Shown here piece after piece: positions 45,679 to 53,319 of a DNA stretch of 55,419 nt (positions are counted from its first letter, which is position 1; every line of letters starts with the position of its first letter). The translations under genes and the position numbers were made by a program. This stretch comes from Spongiactinospora sp. TRM90649. GTDB taxonomy: Bacteria; Actinomycetota; Actinomycetes; Streptosporangiales; Streptosporangiaceae. The notes beneath the pieces were generated by a model, which saw only the letters and a program-made list of their open reading frames with translations, made no database searches and was not told the DNA's origin. Where the stretch lies: the NCBI RefSeq assembly GCF_029382225.1, contig NZ_JARLTC010000050.1, forward strand, positions 1-55,419, given 5' to 3'.

Positions 45679-46659
45679 ATGCTGGAGACCTCGGCCCGAC
45701 TTCTCAAACTGCTGTCCCTGCTGCAGACCCGCCGCGACTGGTCCGGCCCCGAACTGGCCGAACGGCTCGCCGTCACCGCGCGGACCGTCCGGCGCGACGT
45801 GGACCGGCTGCGCGAACTTGGCTACCCCGTGGACGCCACGCCCGGCGCGCCGGGATACCGGCTGGGCGCCGGCACGGGGCTGCCGCCGCTGCTGCTCGAC
45901 GAAGAGGAGGCGGTGGCCATCGCGGTCGGGCTGCGCACCGCGGCCGGGGGCACGGTCGCCGGGATCGAGGAGACGTCCGTGCGGGCGCTGGCCAAGCTCG
46001 AACGGGTGCTGCCCGCCCGGCTGCGGCACCGCGTGCACGCCCTCCAGTCGATGACCGTGCCCATGACGGCCGCCGCCGCCCCGGTGGACCCCGGCGTGCT
46101 GACCGCCATCGCCACGGCCTGCCGCGATCACGAGGGACTGCGATTCGACTACCGGTCGCACGACAACGCGGAGAGCGGCCGCGCGGCCGAGCCCCACCGG
46201 CTCGTGCACTCGGGCCGCCGCTGGTATCTCGTCGGCTGGGACCTCGACCGGCGGGACTGGCGGACCTACCGGGTCGATCGGCTCAGACTCAAGACGCCGA
46301 ACGGGCCGCGCTTCGTCCCGCGCGACCCTCCCGACGAGGACCTCGCCGCCTACACCTCCCGGGCGATCTCCGCCGCCCCCTACCGCCACCAGGCCCGTTT
46401 CACCATGCACGCCCCGGCGGAGGTCGTCGGCGGGCACATGCCGCCGACGGTGGCGAGCGTGCAGCCGATCGATGCGGAGACCTGCGTCCTGCGGTGCGGC
46501 GCGAACGAACTCGACGAGATCGTCGTGTGGGTCGCCCTGCTGGGCATCGGGTTCGAGGTACACGACCCGCCGGAGCTGGTCGAGCGGATCGGCGCCATGG
46601 CCGACCGCCTCCACGCGGCGGCGGCCGTCAGCCGTCCCGGCCCACGTGACTCGCGGTGA
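45679..46659 (+). CDS. WYL-domain transcriptional regulator (DeoR-type HTH)
   Basis: A 326-residue protein. The N-terminal HTH_11 reads ARLLKLLSLLQTRRDWSGPE, LAERLAVTARTVRRDVDRLR and ELGYPVDATPGAPGYRLGAG. The WYL domain (about 150-215) has HEGLRFDYRSHDN, then RLVHSGRRWYLVGWDLDRRD with the WYL triad as WYL, and WRTYRVDRLRLK. A C-terminal WCX-like extension follows. WYL regulators sense nucleic acids or small ligands. This subtype often sits beside one enzyme gene it controls, here the divergent epoxide hydrolase. The 3' end overlaps a hydrolase remnant on the other strand. Confidence 0.92.
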   Translation: MLETSARLLKLLSLLQTRRDWSGPELAERLAVTARTVRRDVDRLRELGYPVDATPGAPGYRLGAGTGLPPLLLDEEEAVAIAVGLRTAAGGTVAGIEETSVRALAKLERVLPARLRHRVHALQSMTVPMTAAAAPVDPGVLTAIATACRDHEGLRFDYRSHDNAESGRAAEPHRLVHSGRRWYLVGWDLDRRDWRTYRVDRLRLKTPNGPRFVPRDPPDEDLAAYTSRAISAAPYRHQARFTMHAPAEVVGGHMPPTVASVQPIDAETCVLRCGANELDEIVVWVALLGIGFEVHDPPELVERIGAMADRLHAAAAVSRPGPRDSR

Positions 46660-46735
46660 AGGCCGACGCGGCGAGGCCGTGGATCAGCACCAGCGCGAGC
46701 CGTCCTGGCGCACGTGGACGTCGCCGCCGGGGAGG
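46628..46735 (-). pseudogene. N-terminal alpha/beta-hydrolase remnant, frameshifted
   Basis: One frame reads GGDVHVRQDGSRW and, one base shifted, RLALVLIHGLAASAFTASHV followed by a stop at 46628. Together they resemble the start of an alpha/beta-hydrolase ('xVHVRQDGxxxAPALVLIHGLAAS'), with the oxyanion HG motif but no nucleophile or later blocks. The rest of the gap 46736-46909 holds nothing recognisable. Confidence 0.45.
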
Positions 46736-46909
46736 GCCGGCGTCGTGTCTCCGCTCGCCCCGGCCTCCTCCCGCGACGCGAGCACCTACGATGGGGAATT
46801 CGGCCCGTCGTGCCCGGAGACGACCGGGCGTTCGCGTGGGAGGTCGTGCCTCCGGCGCGGCCCAGCCGCCTGGGCCGGGGGCATCCCCTGACCGTTACGC
46901 CGATGAGCG

Positions 46910-47944
46910 TTATGCCGAGGCCGTCCGGGCCCGTCCGTACTCGGCCAGCGCGTGGAAGGCGGCCTTCGGCTCCCACGGCATCCCCGGGTAGGCGGTGCCG
47001 GTGCGGCCGTCCGGCAGGGGCTTGACGACGCCGAAGCTGGCGGCGTCGAGGTCGTGCGCGGGGTCGTCGGAGGTCGGCAGGTCGCGGCGGGCGAAGGTGT
47101 TGACGAACGCCGCGTCCACGCCCGCCTCGGCGTAGACGTCGAGGAGTTCGCGCACGTACGCGGCCTGCTCGGCTTCGTCCCGCACGGCGATCGCGCTCAG
47201 GCCGGGCCGGGCCCGCTCGTCCCACCGGAGGATGGAGTCGCCGCGCGCGCCGAGGTCGGCGGAGCCGCGGTGGGTGGTGCAGCCGAACTCGGTCACCGCG
47301 AACGGCTTGTCCGGCGGGAGCTGCGCGCGCACGGTCTCGCGGAACGCGGGCGCGCTCGTCGCGTCGCGGTATCCAGCGTCGGTGGCGGCCAGGTCGAACG
47401 GTTCCCAGTCCACGCCCTCGAAGGGCAGCGAGGCGTAGCCGACCGGCCCGCCGAACCGTTCGCGCACGGCGGCGACGGCCCGGGCGAGGAAGGCGTTGAC
47501 GTCGGCGCGCAGCGCGGGGAGCGCGTCGCGGAGCCGCTCGGGGGCGGAAGCCATCAGTCCGAGCCGCTCCACCAGGTCGTCGCCGGGCAGGAATCCGTCG
47601 GTGACCAGGCTGATCTCGGATCCGGTGAGGAACACGACCTGCGCCCCCGACGTGCGCAGCCGCTCGGCGCGCTCGGCGGCGTCGATGATGAACGCGAGCA
47701 GTTCGTCCTGCGTGAGCCCGTTGGTGAACGGGGAGTACCAGACGGCCAGTCCCGCCTCGGCGGCGTGACGCGCGGCGACCTCCAGCCGATCGGGGACTCC
47801 CCCGGTGACGCGGACGGCGTCGCAGTGCAGGTCATCGCGGATGATCCGCATCTCGCGGCAGACGAGATCCGGGTCGAAGGGTTCATGGGTGGTGGTTCCG
47901 GCGGATGTGAAGCCGGTGTCGTAGGTGATGCCGTAGGTGCGCAT
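46910..47944 (-). CDS. TIM-barrel glycoside-hydrolase-like protein (often annotated as abortive infection protein)
   Basis: A 344-residue cytoplasmic protein starting MRTYGITYDTGFTSAGTTTH, with FDPDLVCREMRIIRDDLHCD, AVRVTGGVPDRLEVAARHAA, EAGLAVWYSPFTNGLTQDEL, VVFLTGSEISLVTDGFLPGD and KPFAVTEFGCTTHRGSADLG. The repeated beta-alpha pattern and two glutamates at strand ends (E110 in TGSEIS, E219 in VTEFGC) look like the acid/base and nucleophile of clan-A glycosidases. Relatives in actinomycetes are labelled 'abortive infection' without clear evidence. Function unknown; a hydrolase on a small sugar is a reasonable inference. Direct repeats lie upstream (48004-48029). Confidence 0.75.
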   Translation of the reverse strand: MRTYGITYDTGFTSAGTTTHEPFDPDLVCREMRIIRDDLHCDAVRVTGGVPDRLEVAARHAAEAGLAVWYSPFTNGLTQDELLAFIIDAAERAERLRTSGAQVVFLTGSEISLVTDGFLPGDDLVERLGLMASAPERLRDALPALRADVNAFLARAVAAVRERFGGPVGYASLPFEGVDWEPFDLAATDAGYRDATSAPAFRETVRAQLPPDKPFAVTEFGCTTHRGSADLGARGDSILRWDERARPGLSAIAVRDEAEQAAYVRELLDVYAEAGVDAAFVNTFARRDLPTSDDPAHDLDAASFGVVKPLPDGRTGTAYPGMPWEPKAAFHALAEYGRARTASA

Positions 47945-48003
47945 CCAAGGCCTTCGTGTGTGGATGGGAGGTACGTCCCGCACCCTACACAGAATTTGCG
48001 CGC

Positions 48004-48029
48004 CACGCATACAGTGCGCATCACGCATA
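48004..48029. promoter_or_regulatory. Direct repeats CACGCATA upstream of the TIM-barrel gene
   Basis: CACGCATA occurs at 48004-48011 and 48022-48029, 18 bases apart, about 60-85 bases before the start at 47944. On the coding strand they read TATGCGTG. They may be activator half-sites. The rest of the 47945-48355 gap contains only the hairpins at 48218-48245 and 48291-48306. Confidence 0.35.
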
Positions 48030-48217
48030 GACCGAAGGACTCCGAGTCCGCCCGCCGAACCTTGGGCGGCCCGACTCCCGAGGGCGTCGCGGAGTGTCGC
48101 CGTCAGGCGGCGTGAGGCTCGTGACTTTGCGGCACTTCAGGGGCGGCGATCTACCATTCTGCCCTTAAATGGACATAATGCGCCAAAGGTGCAACGAAGG
48201 CTGCAGGATCGCATCGA

Positions 48218-48245
48218 GGGGGCCCAATAAGCGTATTAGGCCCCC
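48218..48245 (-). terminator. Hairpin downstream of the M64 peptidase gene
   Basis: GGGGGCC-C-AATA, loop AGCG, TATT-A-GGCCCCC: an 11-bp stem with one mismatch, 111 bases beyond the peptidase stop on its strand. A smaller stem AAGGGC-ACCC-GCCCTT (48291-48306) lies between. Together they probably end the peptidase transcript. Confidence 0.55.
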
Positions 48246-48355
48246 CGGCCCAAAAGGGACGCGGAGGGCCTCGCTGGGACAGCGGGCATCAAGGGCACCC
48301 GCCCTTTGGTCTATTGCGCGAAGATCAAAGGACGGACGCCCACGGCTCGCTACCG

Positions 48356-49909
48356 TCAGCTACACGGGTTACCGTTGATCTTGCAGTTGGTGATGCCGGG
48401 GAAGTTCCCGGTCACACCGCCCAGGCCGAAGACCACGGACTCACCGGGGTCGACCGCGCCGTTGTAGGACTTGTTGGTGAAGGTGTAGTGGTTGTTGGTC
48501 CTGGTCCGGTTCGCGTCCCAGGTGCTCAGGATGCTGTAGCCCGCGGGCACGTCGAACTCGACGGTCCAGGAGGTCAGCGCGGTGCTGCCCGCCGTCACGG
48601 TCACGTTCGCCTCGAAGCCGGTGCCCCAGTCGGAGGTCTTCTCGAAGACCGCGTTGGGATTGGTGCTGGTGTTCTGGCCGACCGTCCAGGTCAGCGTCTG
48701 CGTCAGTTCCGGCTTGTAGATCGTGTTGCGGACCATCGCGGTCTCGTCGGTGACCGTGGCCTTCAGCGCGAAGTTGGTCTTGCCCGTCGTCGCGAAGTCG
48801 GCCGGGGTCAGCGTCTTCTTGCCGTCCCAGGCGGGCACGGCCACGTTGTCGACCTGCCACTTGACGGCCAGCGGCACGTCCAGCGTGGTCAGCGTGAGCG
48901 ACTGCGACGCGTTGTGCGTGCCGCCGCTCGGGGTGGATGCCGAGTCCACCGGGTCGGTCTGGGTGTAGAACGACTGCACCAGCTTCTCCCTGTTGACCAG
49001 GCCGAAGTCCTGGCCGAGGTTGCGCATCAGGGAGTTCGCGCTGGGACGCCAGATGCCGAGGCGGCTGTAGGAGCCACCCTCGAAGGCGCCGATGACGCCG
49101 CCGTCAGGGGTCGCCTCGCCGAGCCACACGCCCCACTTGCCGCCGGTGTTGTCGATCGTGACGTTCGCCGCTCCCGGCTCGGTCGCGCCCGGGTACTGGT
49201 CCGGGCCTCCGTAGTCGTACTCATCGGCCAGGTCGCCCTGGGAGTGGCCGAGCTCGTGCAGCACGACCTCCCTGGAGGAGGGGTTGCGCGAGAAGGTGCC
49301 GAGGTCGGAGCCACCGTAGCCGGCACCGCCGTACTTGGTGCTGTTGGCCTGCACCAGGACCTGGTCGGCTCCCGGCACGAGCGCCCGCGCGTACTCCCAC
49401 GACTTGACGGTGTCCACGCAGAGCAGCCGCTCGGTGCCCCCGCACCAGAAGGTCGAGGCCAGCGGGCTGTCCACCTGCACGTCAGCGGTGGGGTCGCCGC
49501 TCACGCCCGACTGCGGCGAGTCGATCTCGATCCGCCACACGTTGAAGAGCTTGCGGTACGACTTGTACGGCTCGCGCTGCACCATCTCCGCCCAGGCGGC
49601 GTCGATCTCCGTGCCGTACTCGGTCTGCTGGGCCGCGGTGTACCCATCGCCGAGGAACACCAGGTCGATGCGGTTGGCACTGGGCCCGTTGATCTCCACC
49701 TCCTTCAGCCTCGAAGGCGCCGCGACCAGCGACTTCGAGACCTTGGGCAGGTCGTCCGGGTCGACCTCGACACGCTTGATCGTCCCGTTCGGGGCGAAGA
49801 CCTCGTGGGGGACGTCAGGCTTCGCGGGCTCGGCCATCGCCGGCGACGCCAGGAGGGCGGCCGACACCGAGGCCACGGCTAACGCCGAGGCTAACGCACG
49901 CACGTTCAA
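48356..49909 (-). CDS. Secreted M64 (IgA-peptidase-type) metallopeptidase with C-terminal CBM2
   Basis: A 517-residue exported protein. NVRALASALAVASVSAALLA then SPAMA-EP is a Sec signal peptide with cleavage near residue 26. The M64 catalytic part has NRIDLVFLGDGYTAAQQTEY, SYRKLFNVWRIEIDSPQSGV and the zinc motif VVLHELGHSQGDLADEYDYG (H218, E219, H222, then DE). Residues about 420-517 form a family 2 carbohydrate-binding module (FEKTSDWGTGFEANVTVTAG, LTSWTVEFDVPAGYSILSTW, closing Cys pair CKINGNPC). TTG 49909 is chosen since GGGAGG lies 5 bases upstream; GTG 49903 is in frame. Its leader forms a hairpin covering the ribosome binding site. Confidence 0.88.
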   Translation of the reverse strand: MNVRALASALAVASVSAALLASPAMAEPAKPDVPHEVFAPNGTIKRVEVDPDDLPKVSKSLVAAPSRLKEVEINGPSANRIDLVFLGDGYTAAQQTEYGTEIDAAWAEMVQREPYKSYRKLFNVWRIEIDSPQSGVSGDPTADVQVDSPLASTFWCGGTERLLCVDTVKSWEYARALVPGADQVLVQANSTKYGGAGYGGSDLGTFSRNPSSREVVLHELGHSQGDLADEYDYGGPDQYPGATEPGAANVTIDNTGGKWGVWLGEATPDGGVIGAFEGGSYSRLGIWRPSANSLMRNLGQDFGLVNREKLVQSFYTQTDPVDSASTPSGGTHNASQSLTLTTLDVPLAVKWQVDNVAVPAWDGKKTLTPADFATTGKTNFALKATVTDETAMVRNTIYKPELTQTLTWTVGQNTSTNPNAVFEKTSDWGTGFEANVTVTAGSTALTSWTVEFDVPAGYSILSTWDANRTRTNNHYTFTNKSYNGAVDPGESVVFGLGGVTGNFPGITNCKINGNPCS

Positions 49910-49912
49910 ATG

Positions 49913-49940
49913 ATCCTCCCTGTTCGTGAACACGGAGGAT
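49913..49940 (-). promoter_or_regulatory. Hairpin that includes the peptidase ribosome binding site
   Basis: ATCCTCCCTGTTC (49913-49925) and GAACACGGAGGAT (49928-49940) pair at 12 of 13 positions with a 2-base gap. The left arm, read on the coding strand, contains the GGGAGGAT ribosome binding site of the TTG start at 49909. In RNA the site would be hidden in the stem, suggesting control of translation or an operator at this place. Confidence 0.55.
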
Positions 49941-50006
49941 GAGAAGGGGGCCCCCGGGATTCCAGACGTTAAGCGGCCTGGAATTTTTCCCATCCCTTAC
50001 GGTGAT

Positions 50007-50030
50007 CGTATGCCGCCGATGCGGCATACG
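50007..50030. promoter_or_regulatory. Palindrome upstream of the M64 peptidase gene
   Basis: CGTATGCCG (50007-50015), 6-base spacer, CGGCATACG (50022-50030): a perfect 9-bp inverted repeat about 100 bases upstream of the peptidase start. It lies in an AT-richer segment likely to hold the promoter. Candidate operator; the regulator is unknown. Confidence 0.55.
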
Positions 50031-50156
50031 CGCGTGATTTTCGGGAGATTTCTGATGGAGAGCGGGTGACAGCGAAGAAAATCCCAAGCTGAACGGGGAT
50101 GTATTCGATGAGTGATTATGAGGCGATTTTCCGTAACACCATTTGGGTCCGGACTC

Positions 50157-50617
50157 TTAGTCGCCGAGCAGCCGCCACGCGGTGAGGGCCACCCGGGCCC
50201 GGACCAGCCCCGTGGGCTCGGTGAGCTCGATGCCCAGGGCCGTCCCGATCTGGTCGAGCCGCCTGGCCACGCTGCTGTGGTGCAGGTGCGGCAGATCGGC
50301 CGCACGGACGCAGCGACCCGGTCACGCAGTAGGCGTCTAGGGTCTCCAGGTCCTCCGGGGTATCGTCAGGCGGGCGACCGCGGCCACATCGGACGCCTGG
50401 GGACCCGCCGTCGGCCTGCCGTCGGGCGACATGCGGATCACCTGGCCGGTGCCGTGCAGCCGGATCCCGGCCGCGCACTCGGCCAGGCCCGCCGAGGCGC
50501 GGGCGAGCACCGTGAGGTCGACCGCCGCCGGATCAGGGTGTCGTAGAACGTGACGACGCGGATCGCCCCCTAGACGTGCGCGTCGAGTCCCGACAGTCGT
50601 ACGGCCAGCGCCTCCAT
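50157..50617 (-). pseudogene. PucR-type regulator with multiple inactivating changes
   Basis: From ATG 50617 the strand reads MEALAVRLSGLDAHV, a stop, then GAIRVVTFYDTLI. In another frame it reads DPAAVDLTVLARASAGLAEC, AAGIRLHGTGQVIRMSPDGR and PTAGPQASDVAAVARL, then after further frame changes EDLETLDAYCVTGS and VRAADLPHLHHSSVARRLDQ, IGTALGIELTEPTGLVRARV, ALTAWRLLGD. The last part is the PucR C-terminal HTH (LHHSSVxRRLxxIGxxLG). At least one nonsense codon, two frameshifts and a central deletion are present. Confidence 0.8.
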
Positions 50618-50714
50618 GTCAACGAGCATATGTTCCGATCGGCGCGCCGGCCGGAAGGGATGCCCGACGAATGGCGGTCGATCCGCGAGGGCGGCCGGCG
50701 ACAGGATGACCGGT

Positions 50715-51024
50715 ATGGACCCTGAACTCGAAGTATTCGTCCCGCTCTTCCCCCCGGCCGACCTGTCCGACCCGATCACCCAGCGCAAGGCCCTGGCCGG
50801 TCTGGCCGCCTCGGCTGCCCGCCCCGGACACCTCGGACATGGAGATCGAGGACCGCACGGTGCCTGCGGATCCGGGCCTGCCGGTGCGGATCTATCGCCC
50901 GCACCACGCGCGGGGCGCCATCGTCTGGCTGCACGGCGGCGGATTCGTCATGGGCGACCTGGACACCGAGCACCCGTGGGCCGCCCGGCCGGCCGCGGGG
51001 GCGGGCGCAACGGTGGCCTTGTAG
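50715..51024 (+). pseudogene. Alpha/beta-hydrolase (HSL-type esterase) N-terminal remnant, frameshifted
   Basis: ATG 50715 reads MDPELEVFVPLFPPADLSDP then ITQRKALAGLAASA. After a one-base shift near 50820 it continues DMEIEDRTVPADPGLPVRIY, RPHHARGAIVWLHGGGFVMG and DLDTEHPWAARPAAGAGATV, ending at TAG 51022-51024. HGGG is the oxyanion motif of hormone-sensitive-lipase-like esterases. The nucleophile GDSAGG and the Asp and His blocks are missing. It lies directly upstream of the acyl-CoA carboxylase gene. Confidence 0.7.
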
Positions 51025-51150
51025 GAGAGGCACAAGGTTCGCCGTCCCAAGTTCGTGCGCGTACCGCATGAACGGCGCACCGGCGCGCGGTGCACGGTGG
51101 GACATGACCGCCGGGCGATCCCCGCCCGGCCCGGCCGGGAGGCGTCACTC

Positions 51151-52560
51151 GTGACCGTTGCCAGCAGCCCCACGCCTGTGCCGGTGGACTCGCCCGATCC
51201 ACCGGCCCAGCTTGAGACCCAGCTTGAGACCCGGTTGGAGAGTCTGTTCGACGACAGGTCGCTGCGGCCGATCGGCGGCGAGGACGGGACCCTCGCCGCG
51301 ACCGGCCTGGTCGACGGGCTGAAGGCCGTGGCCTTCGTGCGGCTGGGGACGATGGGCGCGGCCGGCTGCGAGGCGGTGGTGCGCGCCTACGACCTGGCGG
51401 TGCGCGAACGGCTGCCCGTCGTCGGGCTGTGGCGCTCCGGCGGCGCGCGGGTGGCCGAGGGCATCGAGTCGCTGCACGGCGCGGGCCGGATCTTCGCGGC
51501 GATGACGCACGCCTCCGGCGTCGTGCCGCAGATCTCCGTCGTGTCCGGCACGGCCGCCGGTGGCGCCGCGTACGGCCCGGCGCTCACCGACATCGTGATC
51601 GCCTCCGAGGGCGGGCGCGTGTTCGTGCCCGGCGCCGACGTCGTCCATGCCGGCGGCTACGACGACCCTGCCACGGCCCCGCCCGCGAAGCCCGGAAAGC
51701 CCGGCGGGGTCGTGCACGTCGTGGCCAAGACCGACGCCGGGGCGCTCACGGTCGCGCGGCGGATCACCGCGCTGCTGGGCCGTCAGGGCCGGGTGATGCC
51801 GGAGGAGGTCGCGGACGCCGACCTCGGCGGCGTCCTGCCGGACGACCCCCGGCGGGCCTACGACGTCAAGCCGATCGTGGCCGGGCTGCTGGATGATGGG
51901 TGCGAGCCGGTCGAGCTGCAGCCGAAGTGGGCGCCGAACATCACGACCACGCTCGGCCGCCTGGGCGGGCGCACGGTCGGCGTGATCGCCAACAACCCGA
52001 TCCGGCTCGGCGGCTGCCTGGACTCGGCGTCGGCGGAGAAGGCGGCGAGGTTCGTCCGGATGTGCGACTCCTTCGGGGTGCCGCTGGTCGTGATCGTCGA
52101 TGTCCCCGGCTACCTGCCGGGGGTCGCGCAGGAGCACGACGGCGTGGTCCGCAGGGGCGCCAAGCTGCTGCACGCCTTCGCCGAGGCGGTGGTGCCGCGC
52201 GTCACGCTGGTGACCCGCAAGGACTACGGCGGCGCCTACATCGCGATGAACTCCCGCGCGCTGGGGGCGACGAGGGTCTTCGCCTGGCCGTCCGCCGACG
52301 GCCTGGCGGTGATGGGCGCGGTGGCCGCCGTCCGCGTCCTGCACCGGCGCGAGCTGGCCGCCGCGACCGAGGAGGAGCGGCCTGCGGTGGAGCGGCGTCT
52401 CGTGGCCGAGCACGAGAAGATCGCCGGTGGGCTGCGGCGGGCGCAGGACAGCGGCGTGGTCGACGAGGTCGTCGAGCCCGCGCGGACCCGCCGTGCCATC
52501 GCCCTCGCCATCGCGGGGGCCGCGCCCGCCCGTGGGGCGCATCGCAACATTCCGCTCTAG
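51151..52560 (+). CDS. Acyl-CoA carboxylase carboxyltransferase (beta) subunit
   Basis: A 469-residue protein of the AccD/PccB type, which transfers CO2 from carboxybiotin to an acyl-CoA. VVGLWRSGGARVAEGIESLH then GVVPQISVVSGTAAGGAAYG is the N-terminal oxyanion region, and GRTVGVIANNPIRLGGCLDS, DVPGYLPGVAQEHDGVVRRG and TLVTRKDYGGAYIAMNSRAL the C-terminal one. Compared with relatives the loop after VAFV is shorter and the usual VTGE-type segment after the ADVV strand is replaced by a Pro/Lys-rich stretch. GGGAGG lies upstream of GTG 51151. No alpha (biotin) subunit gene is nearby. It overlaps the convergent TetR gene by 4 bases. Confidence 0.9.
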   Translation: MTVASSPTPVPVDSPDPPAQLETQLETRLESLFDDRSLRPIGGEDGTLAATGLVDGLKAVAFVRLGTMGAAGCEAVVRAYDLAVRERLPVVGLWRSGGARVAEGIESLHGAGRIFAAMTHASGVVPQISVVSGTAAGGAAYGPALTDIVIASEGGRVFVPGADVVHAGGYDDPATAPPAKPGKPGGVVHVVAKTDAGALTVARRITALLGRQGRVMPEEVADADLGGVLPDDPRRAYDVKPIVAGLLDDGCEPVELQPKWAPNITTTLGRLGGRTVGVIANNPIRLGGCLDSASAEKAARFVRMCDSFGVPLVVIVDVPGYLPGVAQEHDGVVRRGAKLLHAFAEAVVPRVTLVTRKDYGGAYIAMNSRALGATRVFAWPSADGLAVMGAVAAVRVLHRRELAAATEEERPAVERRLVAEHEKIAGGLRRAQDSGVVDEVVEPARTRRAIALAIAGAAPARGAHRNIPL

Positions 52561-53240
52561 CCGGGCGGCCCGTCGCCGTGCCGCGCGGCGCGGCGACGGG
52601 TGTGCGCGGAGTGCGCCACCGGCCAGCCCCCGGGCGGCGCGGTCTCCTGTGTCAGGCCGGTCAGCACGGCCCGCATCAGGCGTTCGGTCTGCAGGTCGGC
52701 GGCCTCCGGGCCGTCGAGGATCAGGAGGCCGTCGGCGAGCAGTCCGGCGAGGCCGTGGACGGCGGCCCAGACCACGAAGTCGGCCCCCTCGCGGCGGGCG
52801 GCGTCCAGCGCGCCGATCGCGACCAGCCGGTCGAGTTCGGCGTCGATCACGTCGTGCGGGTGCGGCACGCCGGTCTCGGCCGCGTCCAGGCCGCCGAAGC
52901 CGAGGGTCAGGCGGGCGACCGCCAGGTCCTCCATGGCCCAGCGGACGTAGGCGCGGCCCGCCGCGACCAGGCCCCGATGGGCGTCGGCCCCCGCGTCGTG
53001 CGCGCGGGCCGCGGCATCGCTCATCCGCTCACCGAGCCGGGCGCGCACCCGCGCCGACAGCGCGCCGACCAGGGCGTCGCGTGAGGCGAAGTGGTGGTAG
53101 GCGGCGCTCGGGCTGACCCCGACCCGGGCCGAGGCCTCCCGCAGCGACCAGCCCACCGACCCCTGCTCGCGGACCAGTTCCTCGGCCGCGTCCAGCAGCG
53201 CGTTCCGCAACTCCCCGTGGTGGTACCGCGTCTTGCCCAT
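52557..53240 (-). CDS. TetR-family regulator divergent from MBL hydrolase
   Basis: A 227-residue protein. The HTH reads GELRNALLDAAEELVREQGS, VGWSLREASARVGVSPSAAY then HHFASRDALVGALSARVRAR, a TetR_N domain with the common 'YHHGELRxALLxAA' start. The C-terminal WHG-like domain includes FVVWAAVHGLAGLLADGLLI, typical of TetR_C_33/WHG proteins. It is divergent from the MBL hydrolase gene with an operator-like repeat in the 79-base gap, and probably represses it. Confidence 0.9.
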   Translation of the reverse strand: MGKTRYHHGELRNALLDAAEELVREQGSVGWSLREASARVGVSPSAAYHHFASRDALVGALSARVRARLGERMSDAAARAHDAGADAHRGLVAAGRAYVRWAMEDLAVARLTLGFGGLDAAETGVPHPHDVIDAELDRLVAIGALDAARREGADFVVWAAVHGLAGLLADGLLILDGPEAADLQTERLMRAVLTGLTQETAPPGGWPVAHSAHTRRRAARHGDGPPG

Positions 53241-53250
53241 GGCCGAATCT

Positions 53251-53273
53251 TAACAGCGCTCAGATCCGTGTTA
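53251..53273. promoter_or_regulatory. Inverted repeats in the TetR-MBL divergent promoter
   Basis: TAACA (53251-53255) and TGTTA (53269-53273) form a 23-bp site of TetR-like size. A second pair, TCAGATC (53260-53266) and GATCTGA (53290-53296), overlaps it. The gap is AT-rich and contains both promoters. Confidence 0.45.
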
Positions 53274-53319
53274 CCTTCGGAAGGAAGTCGATCTGAACAC
53301 TGATTAGATTGGAGTGGCC

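Noticed and set aside
48291..48306. AAGGGC-ACCC-GCCCTT stem as an independent terminator for a plus-strand gene
   Set aside because: No plus-strand gene ends nearby. The stem is short and is better seen as part of the region downstream of the M64 gene.
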